From Fratercula arctica (taxonomy: Eukaryota > Chordata > Aves > Charadriiformes > Alcidae), in NCBI GenBank assembly GCA_947846985.1, contig CANTUZ010000001.1, positions 117,135,757-117,199,756 of the forward strand: DNA of 64,000 nt, given 5' to 3'. The stretch's first letter is position 1, and every line of letters starts with the position of its first letter. Position numbers and translations under genes: made by a program. Shown here in pieces: positions 24,801-39,800 of the stretch. Below the pieces are notes generated by a model. It saw nothing but the letters and a program-made list of their open reading frames with translations. It made no database searches and was not told the DNA's origin.

Positions 24801-27800
24801 CTCTGTAATTCTTGGAAAGATACTGGAAAATTGGTTAAAAAAATAATCAAAGATAAAAATACATCAATATACATCAGTACCTAGAGTACTATTTCAGTCA
24901 TTTGATAAGCTGGATTTAAGTGTTTCATTACATCCAACTACAAAATTATAGACCTAGGAGTTTGGAGTATACACAGTAACTATAGAAAAGTAGGCTGAAT
25001 TCAGGACAGCTTTGACTTAAAAAGTGTCAAGCTGTCAATATCAAGCTTGCTGGAATCCTAACAAGCCAGTGGCAGAATCTGTTCTCCCCGTGCAGCACCA
25101 TCTCCACAACTACTACAAAACCACAGAGAAAACTAGAATGATCCCTGCACATACAAGCAGGAATTGAAGTGCCACCAGCAATCTGATATTTTTCTGTCTA
25201 CCAGACATTTAGTAAGATTGATACTATATGCTGCATCCAGTTGTCACATCTGCATTTTGAAAATGACATTGAAAAATTGGAAACAACACAGAAGATAGAC
25301 AGTAAAATGGTTTGAGGGATGAAGAGACAGTGAGGGACTTCTACGCCTGTCAGCATAGCCAATTAAAAGACAGTTGTGACATGAATTGATCATAGCATGT
25401 AAGAAACTGATAGGATTATCTCTTGTCTTTCTGGATGTCTTTTTCCAAGATAGGATTTTATCATGCAGCCTGGTTTAGCTTGTAGGAAATTTGCAGACTG
25501 TTTCTCTCTCTGCCTTCCTGGACATGCATCCCTTTTCATGTTATCCATAGAACACATGAGAGAATGAGAAAGGCAGGCAGGCAGAGAATTCGTTTTTCAC
25601 TGAGGGCATGCTGAAGTGCCTTTTGGAAACCTCTGGAAATCATTATGGCTATAGCTATAGTCTGTTATGAAAGCATAGTAAACCTGGCAAGAAAGAGACA
25701 GTTTGCCAGCCTCACTTAGTTTGCACAGTTTTGTATAGAGTTAGGAAAAAATGGTAGGTGAGAGAGCGACTTACTTTTAATAACTTGTTTGTATTTCTAG
25801 ATATAAATGAATGTGTGTTACATCCAAACATCTGTGGGACAGCCATCTGTAAGAACACCCTGGGGAAATATGAATGTGAATGTGCTGAAGGCTACGCATA
25901 TAATTCAACTTCCAAGAACTGTGAAGGTAGGTCTTTCCCCCCCTTTTCTCTTTCTTTTATCTTCCTTTTTGTTTTTTTTTTTTTCTTTATTTTTTGTTTT
26001 TAATCCACTGCTATACCAAACTTTCAGAGGCTCAGTCAGGCTACATTACATGTAGTGTATATAGTTGCAATGACTTACTCCCAGCCATTGGAGGGTTTTA
26101 CAGTACACTTCCGTGTCCTACTGTATGCCAGATAACTTTCTCAGTTCATGGGAGCTCTCCTGTCCCGCTGTAGACAGGACTTTCTGTCCAAGCTAACAGC
26201 TGAGATGTTTCAGATAACTTGGAGCAATGTGTTGAGGATCCGGACGTTACTAGAGTGTCTTGTACCTTGTTTTTAAGCGTCACTACAGTTACAAGGGTGG
26301 AATATTTGATGTCAGCTGGTTTAATATATACCCCTAATTCAAGACAGGTTATAGCAAAAGCAATTAAAAGTACTTACTTGGCAATTCCAAACTGGGCAAG
26401 ACAGTTAGGAAGATTTATAAAGAGGCAATCATCAGAAATTAAAACTGTAATCAAGTTGTCTCAAAAAGCTAAAAAGCTTGTCTTTATTCATCTGGTAGGC
26501 TGTTTAGGTGCTTATTTAGCCCTCATGGCCAGGGGCTCAGTCTCTGTCCTTTATATGTCCTTAGATCTCAGATATTGGAAAGAGCTTTTCACTGGGATCA
26601 TTGAATTCCATTTAAAATAACATTCAAGTGTCTAATCCTTCCTCAGGGTATCTAGTTATGCTAGAAAGTAACAGCGTTAGAGTGAACTGATCTCCATTCT
26701 AGGCTGGAAGTGACAGCATGACAGTTGTATAAAAGATTTTGTATAAAGACCCCACATTTTAAATAAAAAATATTCCTAAATATCCAGAAAAGGAGCTATG
26801 AAAAAAGGAACTACACCAAAAGAATCTTTCCTCATGAGTATTCTGTTCTGAAATGGAAGTCTGGAAGAAAGAACTTCAAGACAAAGTTCTGTAACAATTA
26901 TAGCAAAGTTGAAAAGTACTGATAGATAGTGGTAAAGCAGCAAGGAGCCATTCATACACAGGCTGTCATAAAATAACTTTTTCAAGTATTGAAAGTATTT
27001 GCGTGATTGTCCTAGAAAGTATTCTGTTTCTATGTACTTGTTAAAGTTTCTGTTTAGTACACACATCAGAAATTAAATTTCAGTTGTAGAAGAGATAGAT
27101 AAGCTCTTAGAGTTTTACTATGAAGGGAAATTTTCTACATTGGCAGTTTAAGAAAAAGGCATTAGTGACTGATTTTTATTTTAAATGCTGCCTTTATGTT
27201 ATTGCTCTAAAGGACACAAAAGTAGCTTCTTGCTGGCTATGAATCTTTTGCTCCATGGCTTTTCATGCAGTTTTCGTGTCACAAAGCTTTGCACAGTGGT
27301 AGTGATTACATATTCAGATGTCTGCTTTTTGTCCAGTTACTGTGGGATTAAAATGCTACTGACAATTTTGTCAGTGTGCACTGAAATGAGAAAAACTCCA
27401 CAGTAATTAATCTAATTCTCTCTCCTCTTAGTACTTTCTGCATATACATGGGTTACATCAAATTGAATTTAAGTATTATTTTTCTTCTGAAACACGAATT
27501 CCAGACAGTTGCAAGATGAGGACATTAAAATGAGCAAAGCCTTACCTCCTAGAAGGAGGATTATACTGCTAAGCTTTCAGACCTTGTTGTAACCACATTA
27601 AATGAGTCACCAAATCCTGTCTAAGGACAGGATTGTGCAGACTGACAGGAATGTAGCCTTACAGAAATACTAAATGACATTAGCTTTTCATTGTCATAGT
27701 GCATGTAGGTGGCTTAGAAAAAATCAGGCTTACATACATTTATGCACAACTATCTCTATGATGACAGAGACAATTAGAGTAGAATAGAAGAGGGTTTGGG

Positions 27801-30800
27801 TTTTTTCTTCACCCATTCCTAGGAGAATATGGCTACAGTTCTTCATCCCCACTTTTTGGGAGACACTATCAGTAGGAAGATATCTGTAGAGTCCAGTCTT
27901 TGTTTCATAGAATACATACAATTTTAGATACAGAATTTGATTATCTTCTTACCACCACTTTTGTAATTTCAAACACCTTGACAAAAAAAAAAGGGGGGGG
28001 GGGGGGGGGGTTAGTGGGAATGAGTAAGTAAGCTTATAGTGCTAGAGGGGTCTGTCTTGCAGTCAGTATCAAGGAGGCAAACCAAGATGAACCCGTATTT
28101 TAAAGAATTACCTAAGTTTTGGCATGTTTTTCCCTATATTCTTCTTCCTTCTCTGAAGGGGAAACTTCTCTTGAAGAAGTGACTGAACCAGTTAAACAGC
28201 AGGGAGTATGTCTGTATTTCAGGTATTAGTCCCTTCCTAGCATATAGTCTAGAAATTTGAGACAAGGAATCAGGGTTTCCCCTTCCCACATTAATTGTTG
28301 AAAACACACACAAAACCTGCCCCCGCATTCATGCTCTGGGAAAATCACCATTTTTCCCTAGCATTGTATAGATTGGCTGCTTTCTAGGACATGGTAGACA
28401 GCTCCTTTGTAGCCAATTTTGTCATATCTTAGCAAGTTATCCAAAGCAAGCTATTTTAGCCTTCCACTGAAACAGCTGTATGAACCCAGGATGCTGCTCA
28501 GATTCGTGGGTTTGTGTGAATAGCTTTTACTGACTATTTTATGATGTGGAACTGACATTTGGACAGATCTGTGGGAAGCCTTTGAAATAGCTCAAACAAA
28601 CATGCAGAGATGCTGACTGCAACTTGGAAGAAAAAAAACCAGGGTAATTATAGCATAAATGGTTAAAACAAACCTCCACAAAACTTCGTCCACTCCAGCC
28701 TGTGCATGTCAGCATTTTTGTAGCAGGACAATTAGCTCCGCACAGGGAGATCCTGCCATTTGGACTGATCAGGGATTCCAGAACATCTGATGAGGAAGGA
28801 GACTTCATACCTATCCAAGAAGCTTGCCTGTCCCTCTGCTGCTATAGCACACTCTGGAGAGAGACCTTACCCTTGAGCAGTAGGTTCATTTTGGATAATG
28901 GAAATTTACGCCCCTGCAAGACTGGTGCAAGTCTCTGAGTAATTGATTTAACGATAGAAATTTCGTTTGTCAACCTGTGTGATAAGCTTTCATAACAACT
29001 TCATAAGTTTCTGTTTGTCAGCAGGCCCTGGGCCTGAGGAACATACTCAAAATTAACTGCTGCTTTCAGACAATTCAGCACTCAGATTTACTCTAGTGAT
29101 ACTGGTTCATCAGTGCTTGTAGTTTTACTTTTCTACTGCTAGGGGTTCAAGTACTAGAAGGGGTACAGGTGCTTTTACAGAGAACAATGCCTCTTAAAGT
29201 GTCTACATCGAGTCATGCTCCTCCGAGAAGGGCATGGGAAGAGAAGTGATTCTCAGAGTCTATCTACTCCCATTACTCTTGGGAGGTGTTAAATTTTTAA
29301 ATTCCTTTTACACATCCACAGGGAAGTGGGCTATAGCATTGTTTTTCTGGGCAATTTTTTTCCTTCTGTCTGTGTGCTTAGGCCTAGGTGGTTTTCTTGG
29401 CATTTTCAAATGCCAAAATGATCATAATCAGAATGAATTTTTATTTTATTCCAAAACAGGCAAGACAGGAAAGAACACAGAAAGCGTTCCCCTCACCCAT
29501 TGCATAATGTGTCTAGGCTATGTTTTGGATTTTGTCATTGCTTCGTTTGCTGTTTGCTAGGATGCAAAAAAAACCAACAGTGACAAATGCAGCTTCACGT
29601 TGTAACACATCATCTTATAGTCTTAGTTTTAAATAGACATCAGATTGCCAGGCACCAGAAATTATTAGGAAGTGACTTTCACAGCAGAATCCCTTTCACC
29701 CAGCTGAGCTTGCATCTACTAGGTTAGACAACCCCTATCAAGACCATAAACAATGTAATGATTTCGAAATGGAAAGGAGTATACATGCCAAATGAAAGAG
29801 TAAGAGGTAATGTATTGTAGCTGGAGGAAATGGAGGGGTCACTCAGTTGCACATATGCATCAGCAAAGTATTTCTTAACAGCTGACCAAATACTGCCATG
29901 TGATTAATGTGTGAGCATTATCTTCGAAGCATATGGAAAGAAGTTTGAATAAGACTCCAGAATATACACTTAGATGTTGCAACCCACCCTGGTATATTAC
30001 TGCCCTAAGTAGTACTGCAGGTGGCAGAGGCCAAAATGAATGAAATAGGAATTAAACTGTAAGTAGAGGGTTGGTAATTTACAGTTGCAGGTGCCTGCAC
30101 ATGTGTGCATGCATATATACACTTTTTAATAGGACAGCTTTCTCAAATCTAAACAAGGATAAAACTCTTAACACATGCAAACATTCACCTCTGAAGAGAC
30201 TGTAATCATGACACAGTCACAATTTAATTTATATGCTCATTATTCAAAACTAATTCAAGTTATGAGTATGCAACACAGAAAACATTTGCAAAATGTCAGA
30301 TCAACTTGAACAAACATGCTGAACAAACAAACTGTATTTCTATATTAACAATTCCTTTTACTTACTTAGCTGACATTTTGAATGGATGAAGCACTTGAAG
30401 ACATATAGAGAAGCAGAATTTCCTATGTAACCTTTTCTGCAGCTATGTACCTAAGACCAGTTAGAGATTGAACAATCCAAAAAGCCAGTCATCAACTCTC
30501 CAGTTAGATTTTAGGAACTGTCTTCCAATATGTATCAAACTGTTCCCCATAACAGGAAAACACGATGGCAACACTTGCTGGTCAAAGGTCTTCCATGTGT
30601 CTTTAAGACCCAGTGTATCCTCGGAGAACCCTCGTGGGGCAGGCAGTGGAACCATGTACAGAGCAGTTCATTTGAACTCAAGTGTTCATAGAAGTACCAT
30701 AATCTTAAAGCAGAGAACTCCCATCTTGTTTCTTTTCCTGTCCTTCATCCCCTTGCAGGAGAGAGAGCTCTTCTAGTGAAATGGAAGCAAAGATGTGGTG

Positions 30801-33800
30801 GAGCTGGCTATAGAGTGCTAAAGCCATGTTGGCACAGCTTGAATATGCTACAGACTTCTGTATTGCATCCCGTGCCTTTCAGTAGAATGCCTAGGACACT
30901 TGGTAGGCTTCTAGCATGCAGTGCAATCATTCTTAAACTTGTGAAGCTAGCTCAAAATGGCATTGAAACTCTTTCCAAAAAGAGGAGGAGGAAAACGTCA
31001 CTGCTATGCAGCAGGAGATGGTTTCCAGCTTGACAGCAGAGGTAAACTATCATTCTGGAGCTAATAGAAATGACTTGGAAGAGTCCTCAGTAGTTCATGC
31101 AAAGAGTGAACATGCAAGTTGGTATCAAATAGACCAGTCTATATAAAGGGCCATCCAGCTTCTGAAGATCAGAGGGTAGAATGGGAGATGAGGGGAAGGA
31201 GTTAAGAGATGAAGCAAACACCAGCAGAAGAGTCTGTTTGAATCCTGTAGCTTACACAGCCACACGTCAGATTGCCATGTCAGCAGGAGAAATGACACAG
31301 CCTGTGGCTGGAGTTTGTGCAGAACTTTAGTTCTGGCTGTGTTTGCTGCAGTACAGAGGAGTACAGCTTTTCCTTCTGATAAGATCATTTACGAGGGAGT
31401 GTTAAGTCTGAGCACAGACCCCTTGTGCTGATAATTCAGAGCAAAGGTGAGGAAGGGGAAGTATTTTAGTAATAGGGAACTCTTCAGCCAAACATGACAC
31501 CAGTTTCCTCAGCTTATTAATGAATTGCTGGCCATTTAAACATTGTAGGAACTACTAGCACTTGGTGGTAAAGCAACTTGCCCATGATGGTTAAATGCTG
31601 CAGAGGTAGAACTCAGAATAGCATCCACAAACTGTTAAACATAGTGTCTTGTTTTGGAAGGAGATGCTGCATGCTCACTACAAAGTAACAGTTTCTCCAA
31701 TAGGGTTTTGGTATTTTGTTTTTTCTCTTTTTTTTTTCTTGTTGAGTCGTTTTGTTGGGTTTTTTTTCTTTTTTTCTTTTTTTCTTTTCCTCTCTCCTCT
31801 CCCAAGCAACAGAAAAAAAAGTACTTTAATCTTTAAAAAAGCCCTAGAAAAGTATAAAGCAGATTTTTAAATGCACACATTAGGACAAAATCGTTTATTC
31901 CCACTAGAAGGGCTGTTTTTTGTTGTGTTTTTTTTTTTTTTTTTTCCAAAACAAGTATTGCAGTTTCTTTAATTTGAGGCCTAAAAATCACCCTCAGTAG
32001 AGTCTCTTTATCCGGGAGAGGTTTTGTTTGTTTCCTTAATAGGAATGTAACAGCTACATTGGCCTTTTACACAGCCTTTCATTTCTAAATTATTTACTGT
32101 GTACAGCCTGCTAAATAGAAAATCAGGTTCCTTTAGTTTGTTTAGCTTATTTGCAGATGAAGTCAGATTGGTCTCCACAAATAGATGATGTCTGAAACTT
32201 AGTTATTTATGATATTATTGTATATTATTTTAAAAAGGTATTTTGCCTTGAGATTGTTTTATGTGAATAAAGCACGTCCTTTCTCCACATACTTGCCATA
32301 CTCTAAGTTCTTATGACATCTATAGGTAAAGGAAGAGGTCTGACCCAGAATGGCACTTCTGCCATAAATACTAGTGATTTATTGAGGTCTCTTACAGTAA
32401 TTCAGCCACCTCACAGCCCAGCTTCTTACTGCCTCACAAATCAGACCAGCTAATCTAATAGGCCTCTATTAGATTACTGGTACCCAGCAGGTAACTCTGC
32501 ATTGTAAATTTTGCGTAGGAGACATCCATTAGCATTAGTGTAGCTTAGCAGCAGTCACCTGTTGGATTCATGTTATGCCAGAGAACCCACCTAGTCCATT
32601 ATTCCGTTAATTTATTGTGTTAGTTTTCAGTCCGTGCCATGAATAATCTGAATAAAACTTTCTGTATGCTTCCATTTCTCCTAGATATTGATGAATGTTC
32701 TGAAAATGTTTGTGCTCAACTCTGTGTAAACTCTCCAGGAAGTTATAGCTGCTATTGTGATGGCAAGAAAGGGTTCAAGCTCTCTAAGGACATGAAGAAT
32801 TGTGAGGTAAAACTGCGCTGTGTAAAATTCCATGTGGGAAATCACAAAGTTGGATATTTCTCGACAGGATAAATTAGATTAAGGAAAATAGGAAGCTATT
32901 TGGGAACTGATTCTAAAATTGCTGAGAAAGTGCTGGGGACTCTGAGCTGTGGTTTGGCTCACAAAGCAGACCCAGTAGGGATTTGGATGCCATTCAGTTC
33001 ATGCATGCTCATTTACAGGAATCCTGTCAAGAGAAGCTTGCCTTATAGCCAGTCTTCTTTATTCCCTGCTGCTTCCAAAATAAGACCCAGCTTTCTCCTA
33101 TCAAACAAATAATTTCTGTTATGCTTACTCAGAGGCAGAATACTCCATTTGTCCATATGTTCCCAGGTTTTCCTTAGACTGCACAAAAGTTTTCACTCTT
33201 TCAGAATTACTCTAGGCTTTGCCTGTTAAGTTTAAAACAACGGGATTGTTTCCCAGAGTTCTCATCTGCTGTAGCTTGAGAAAAAGCACCTAGTAATGCT
33301 TGCCAATTGAAGAACATTTCACAGCCTAAATCAGATGTTCTTGCTCAGTTTGAAAGTTTACATCCCTTATTAGTGAAAAGTTTGAAACTCTGGAGAATCC
33401 CAGTACAATGATTTTCCTGTGAGTGGTTCTCTGTATACTTTGAAAGGTTCAGGCAGGCTGAGACTTGTTATGTGAGGTGACCTCAGATAACTGCCAACAA
33501 AAAACCACCCCTAACACAGTATAACAAAATTGGTCTTGAACTGTAGGAACAAGGTCTGATGCAAGTTCTAGCACGTACTTGTTAGATCTTGTTTGTACTT
33601 TCTGAAATATCTGAACAACATTTGCAGTCATATTTCATTTTGCTTATTCATGAATGAGGAAGATATCTTCTAGCCTCATTACATTTTATTTTCAATACTG
33701 TTGTTCAAAAGTGATTAAACTCTCTATCTCAAGTTAGTTTCAGGCCTTTCAATTGAAAAAAAAAAAAAAGTTTAATCAGCTGAAAATACATGCAGTCCAA

Positions 33801-36800
33801 AGACCAGTGACACTAGCAGACATAAAATGAAGTAGCCATAAAATTCAGGATGAACACCTGTACATTTAATGGAACTGCTACATCATGAATACAGAAATTG
33901 GAGTTTGGGAACTGCATTATGAACTTTTACCAAAGTACAGCACACCTTGAGAACAGAAAAGCCCTTAACACCTCTTCTTGATTGTTCTCTTCTGTAGAAC
34001 TACTAAACTGCTACCATATAGAAGATATGCAAGGGCTGTTTTGAGGGATAACTTTAGATCAGAGACATTTAGGCTCCTACTAGTCAATGAGACAAGTGCT
34101 CTAAACCACATTCGAAAAGAGTCTTCCCACCTCTCCCCACATGCAGAGCTCTAGTTCCCTGTACCTAAAGGAGATCCGAGTGCTTTACTTTTAAAACAAA
34201 ACTGTAGATATTTCTTTAATTCTAACATCACAGTTTGAGAAAGAAGTCAACAATGCCTTAGAATGGATACCTGACATTTGTTTACTGAATATTTTACTGG
34301 TTTAAACTTGCACTACACACAAAATGGACATTATTCCTGGATATAAATGTCTTTGTTTAAAACTTCAAGTAGATGAATACCTGAAAGAATAAGCAACCAT
34401 TTTCCCCCCTCTCATTGCAACTGCATTTGACTGACTGTGATTACTCACATTTGTCTAGAGCGTTAGGATGAATTCCAGTTTTACACAGTGTTGTAGGCCT
34501 TTCAGTTGCCACAAATACCTAGAATTTCTTTTACAGTTTACCTGAGAATGTAGTCTTAAGAGATTCATATCCCCACTAAAAGTTCTCAGAAATATAAAAT
34601 CAGTGCTATTCCATCAGGAATTGTGGTGCTGATTTCATAAGCATTCCTTTCCAGAGCTGAAACAGGACAAGTACATTCAAGGAACAGCCAGATAGAAACA
34701 TTTTCTATTAATCTGTTACTTAATCCACTTGTAAATTCTTACTTTTTATTCCAGATAAATGATTCTAGTAGTACCAGAGATTGTTCAGCTATGAGTAGTT
34801 GTAGATCAATACTGACAAAGAAAATTAAAAGTGATTTTTTTTTTTTTTTTTATTAAGTCTTCTAAAGACAAAGCTCTGGCCACATTCACTTCTAACATCT
34901 GATCAGGTTTAGATTCCAGACAACTTTAATAATGGAGCCTGGCAGGACCCTAGTAAGCAGGTGAAAGGAAAGTGCCTGATGGAAGATTTGAATTCTTGAT
35001 TCAAACACTAAATATTTAAATATTAGTTGCAATCCACCAAAACTGTTTCAACTTGAATTATCCTCCAACAGCTTAAATAAATGGACATTTCAAGCAAAAC
35101 CAAAAAAACCCATACCCCTTCATTTGTACATAGGTATTTAAGTTTAAAAAAAAAGAAAAAACAGAGGTAAGCCATTGCTTCAAAAAAAGGACAGGCTAAC
35201 AGCCAAAAATAGGAGTTGCTTCATGAACTATCACAATGCATTAACAGTTTTTTTTATTCTCTACCATTTTCAGTCTGTTACTGCGTGTATCCCACTGAAC
35301 CTTGAAAAGAATTATGAACTGCTTTACTTGGCAGAGCAATTTATAGGAATTCCCGTTCTATACTTAAAGTTTAAATTGCCAAATGTCACGAGGTAAGCAT
35401 TTGCTATCGATAACAGTATGCATTGAAATTATGGACCTTTATTTCTATTAATTTTCTGAAGGTTTAGAAAGAGTGCACTGCATGCATAAATTATATCACC
35501 ATCTCCCCACTGGTTAAGATACCTTTATATGGAGGTTAACTCAGGTTCCTATATATACTAGCACTTAGGGGAAGCTGGAGTCATTTGAAAGTGGACAGGC
35601 AAGAGTAATGTGTCTGGAGTCAATTTACAGCATCTACGGTGTCATTGAGCCACCTCATCAGTATAGACAGCAGCTCTCTTACATGGCAAAACTAAAAGGT
35701 CAGCAAGTTTCTTCCAGATACCCCAGAAGTTGGTACAAGGCAGTAGCAGCTGTGTCCCAGCCAGGAAACAGTGCACAGCTAGGGCAAGACATGCACCATT
35801 TGCATTCAGATGTGATCGTATCTATGAATAACAGCGTTGGAGTCATCTAGACATTATAGTCCTAGTTACCACTGCTGTTGGAAGGAGAAGTGTATGGACT
35901 GGGAGAAGGAGTTCAAAGAGATACAGATTTGAATGGGCAAAAAAGGAAGAGGATTGAGGGCAGCAAGTTTACCAGGCAGTAGGTCCCATTGGTTTGTGGA
36001 CAAGAGAGCAAAAATATCAGTGCTTCCTCATGAGAGAAGCTTACTCTTCCCCCAAAGAAAAGAGCAGGGGCTGGGGAAGGTGGGAGGCAATAATATAGAT
36101 ACAGGAAGGCATTTAGAATTCTCGACATAAAATTCAGAATGTTATAGGAAAATAATTACTGTACAACTTCCAGTTATATATGGGAATGGCTTCCATTTGG
36201 ATGTTGCTGCTGCTTCACTTCTGCTCTGGGTAGGAGCTGTGACACGCCACACGCATGCTTCTGAGAAACAAAACCAGGCCAATGCTCCCCGCCTGCCCCC
36301 CTGCTTCCTTTCACAGGGTGTTCCAAGGACACCAATAGAGCACAGTACCTTGTCTAGAGCACCGTCTGTATGATTTCCTTTACAGCTGTCAGAACAGTTG
36401 CTAATGGTAGTGACCTCTTCATTACTCTTGGACTTCTCCACTGCAGCAGCTGAAATTGCAGTGTTCCTTGACTTACTGACTGAGGGTATACTGACTGACA
36501 ATTTGAGGGTAACACCGGCAGCAGCTGTTGAGCTGGTGATCCCCAGAGCCTCAGAACGTTACAGAAGGACTTAAATATTGAGAACTTTTTCCTCTGCCAC
36601 TATTCCAAGTTGACCAGGCGTTAATGCTGTCCTGGAAGACCTTTCTAAGATGATAAATGTTTGAAGCTATCTTAATAGTCTCTATGTAAATACAGAATGA
36701 TTTTTCTGTGGGTCTGCATGAGAGACAATGACATCTAGTGGACAAAGAACAAGACTGAGAGTGAAAGCAAAGTAAGAGTTCTTAATTACAGCTCCCTTGT

Positions 36801-39800
36801 TTCTTTTGTTGCCTTCAGCAAATCCTAACTTCCAAATGCTTTGTTTTCTCCTTTCATCCGTAATCTATTTAATCTAGTCCAAAAGTTCTAGGAGACAAGG
36901 ACTGTTTTTCACAATACTTATACTCTGTCTTCCACTGTACAGGTACTATAATATAAATCATAATTTTGCTACATATATACATATGTTCAACCAACCACCA
37001 AGATCCAGATGACAAATCCTCGAATCAGAGAATGACATATAAAAGGCAGCAGTAACGAAAGCAAATTGCTGGGTTATAATTGTTGTAGGAGGACACTTGG
37101 CAACCCTGTTGTACTGAAGCACATCATAGGTCGTGTATTTTTTCTGCATTGCATCTCCGCAAAATGCAATAGGAATATTTCATCTGTTTCTTACTCAAGG
37201 GGGTGTGATATCCTTCACATGTAAAGCTCATAGCAGATTTAGAAGCTGAACCAAGGCTCTTTCAAATCCCAGCTCACGGCACTAATCTCAGAACTTTTCA
37301 CTGGATTCAGATGAACAAGGCTTACATTAGATTCTGCTTTTGACTAATTGTGTGCCAGTATCACAACTGCTCAGATACAGAGTTACCAAAAGGCTAATAT
37401 CTATGGACCTTTTTTTTTTTTTTTTTTTACCCTATTAAGGAGTTATCCTAGGGTATACAGTATTTCATGTTTCCTGTCTTATTAAGATTCCTTCTTCACA
37501 ACTCAGATTTACAGCAGAATTTGATTTTCGGACATATGATGCAGAAGGAGTTATACTATATGCAGAATCCCTTGACAATACAGCATGGATCTTGCTTGCT
37601 CTTCGTGATGGGAAGATTGAAATTCAATTCAAGAATGAATTTGGAACAAAAGTCACCAGTGGAGGCAAAGCCATTAATGATGGACTGTGGCATATAGTAA
37701 GATGGGTTTTCCTCTCCCCTTTCCTTCCTTTAACCAACTATGGGAACGTTTTGTCTTGATAAGTAAAATAGGGAGAAACTAAGCAACTATTAAAAAGGCT
37801 TAAAGTGGTGCCCTCAATCCCAGATTTAAAAATCAACCAAGGAATTCAAAAGAATGCCTTATACCTGGGAAATCGTGGCACCTGTTTACGATCCCGAAAG
37901 AGGTAATTACCACTAGCTGGCAACATAGGAATTATTCTTTGTAATCATGAAGGAAGTAGCAGAATATTAAAAAGTGTGATTGCATGGTCAAGTACTTTGT
38001 TTAGATAGCAAATTTTACATTTGCTAGACCAGAAATCCATCTTGTTCTTCAAGCTTGCATACCTAAGATGAAAGGCCTTGCTCACTTACACCAACTATAA
38101 ATCACACCAAATTATCAACATCAGGTAGATTTTATTTGTTTGTTTTTAAAGGGGGGGAAGAGAAGCTAGGACTCTACATAGACTTCCTGTTTCAATTCAG
38201 TACAACTTTCTTGAGATTAAAAATCTGCTTTGATGCCTAATAATAGCAGGAGCAAACATTGAACCTATTTTATCTACGTCCCATCTGAAGATTCAATCTT
38301 CTGCAGCAGGTTGCAGTGATATGGAGAACTGCATGCCAAATGTGGACTGGATACAGAGCAGTTGTGGAAGTCAGCTTCTTGCAAACTCTATAGTACATAA
38401 AGCAAACTAAGCAGCTGCATGGGTTTTCCCAGGGGTAGGATGGGGGTGGAATGGAAGATCATCCTCCTGTGAGTGTCCATGGATGTGGACAGTTGTCATG
38501 ATTCAGGTTTAAATACACTGTAAATGTTCACTGCATTAAAACTATTTTACAAGTTATAAGTTTAGTAATGTTTCATACAGTTTTATATAACTAGTATTCA
38601 AAATATTCTACATGTTTTTGTGTGTATATATATAATTATTTGTATTCAATTTTAGATTTCAGTTGAAGAACTAGAACACAGCATCAGTGTGAAAATAGCT
38701 AAAGAAGCCGTGATGAGTATTAACAGCCCAGGAACTCTTTTTAAACAATCACAGGGTTTCTTGGAAACGAAGGTGTACATTGCAGGATTACCTCGCAAAG
38801 TGGGCAACACTCTTGTTAAACAGGTAACTAAAATAATAAGACTTTGTTGATTAATACTGTTCTGTTATTTGTTTGGTTTTGTATTGTTTACTCGGTAGTC
38901 ACAGAGGAAGGAAGAGTGGCATGGAATCCATTTAGAAAATAAAAATGAGGTTATTAAACCACTGTTTTAAAAATAAACATGCATGAAGTTTTATAGTCTG
39001 TCTTCAGTTAAGTTTCAGTTATAAAACACAACACTGACAGTCGAATCTTTCAGGATTCTGTAGCCTGTTTCCTAACATAGCTTCAAGGTTCCCTAAATCA
39101 CCACTACTTCTTCTGCGAGAGCATTTTGGAGTGATTCATATTTTTGGTGCCGGCTTTTGCTAGGCTCTAAATAGGTATGGAATTCACTGTGCAGGCAGCA
39201 CAACGAGCTTTAATTTTTAATAGGTTTTATAACAGCCCAGGCTAGACAAGGCCCATGATTCTTTCAGTCTTCCATCCTATGCTGGGGATGAGTACCGTCA
39301 AGTTGTTGCAACTGTCTGCTTCTCAGTCCAGGAGCCTTCAGACTAATTGTCAGTCTAAACAGAGGCAAAAAGTAACTGTACAGTAGAGGCTGCACCTTTT
39401 TCTTTTTTTAAATCTATTTTTGCTCAAAAGTGAAGCAGAGAGGAAAAATATGAAGCAATAAAACAATATCCCCTTAGCCAATGGAAAGGAATTCCAGAAA
39501 TTTCTTTGTACTTTGGTACAAGGAGAAGATGAAACCTTGAACGAGGAACAGTGCTAGTGATCATTGTCTTTCAGCTACATAAAAGCCGTTGTGACCTAAA
39601 CGAAAGGACAGCATGAGCTTTAAAAATTGAAGCAATCTGTTTTGTACAGATCACTAGCATCAAAATGGGAAATGCTACTAAATCAAAAATACCTTTTGAA
39701 GGCAGAGGTACTAAATGCATGCCATTTGTTTTCTCCTGGCATCAGTGCTGTAACCTAAAGCATTGATAAGGCTATTATTGGCTAGCAAAAATAAGTTGAT

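Noticed and set aside
26219..26620. 133-codon open frame in PROS1 intron 7
   Set aside because: No recognisable motif or repeat identity, within a 6.8-kb intron; length compatible with chance.
36142..36501. 119-codon minus-strand frame in PROS1 intron 9
   Set aside because: Composition unremarkable, no domain, no splice or promoter context.
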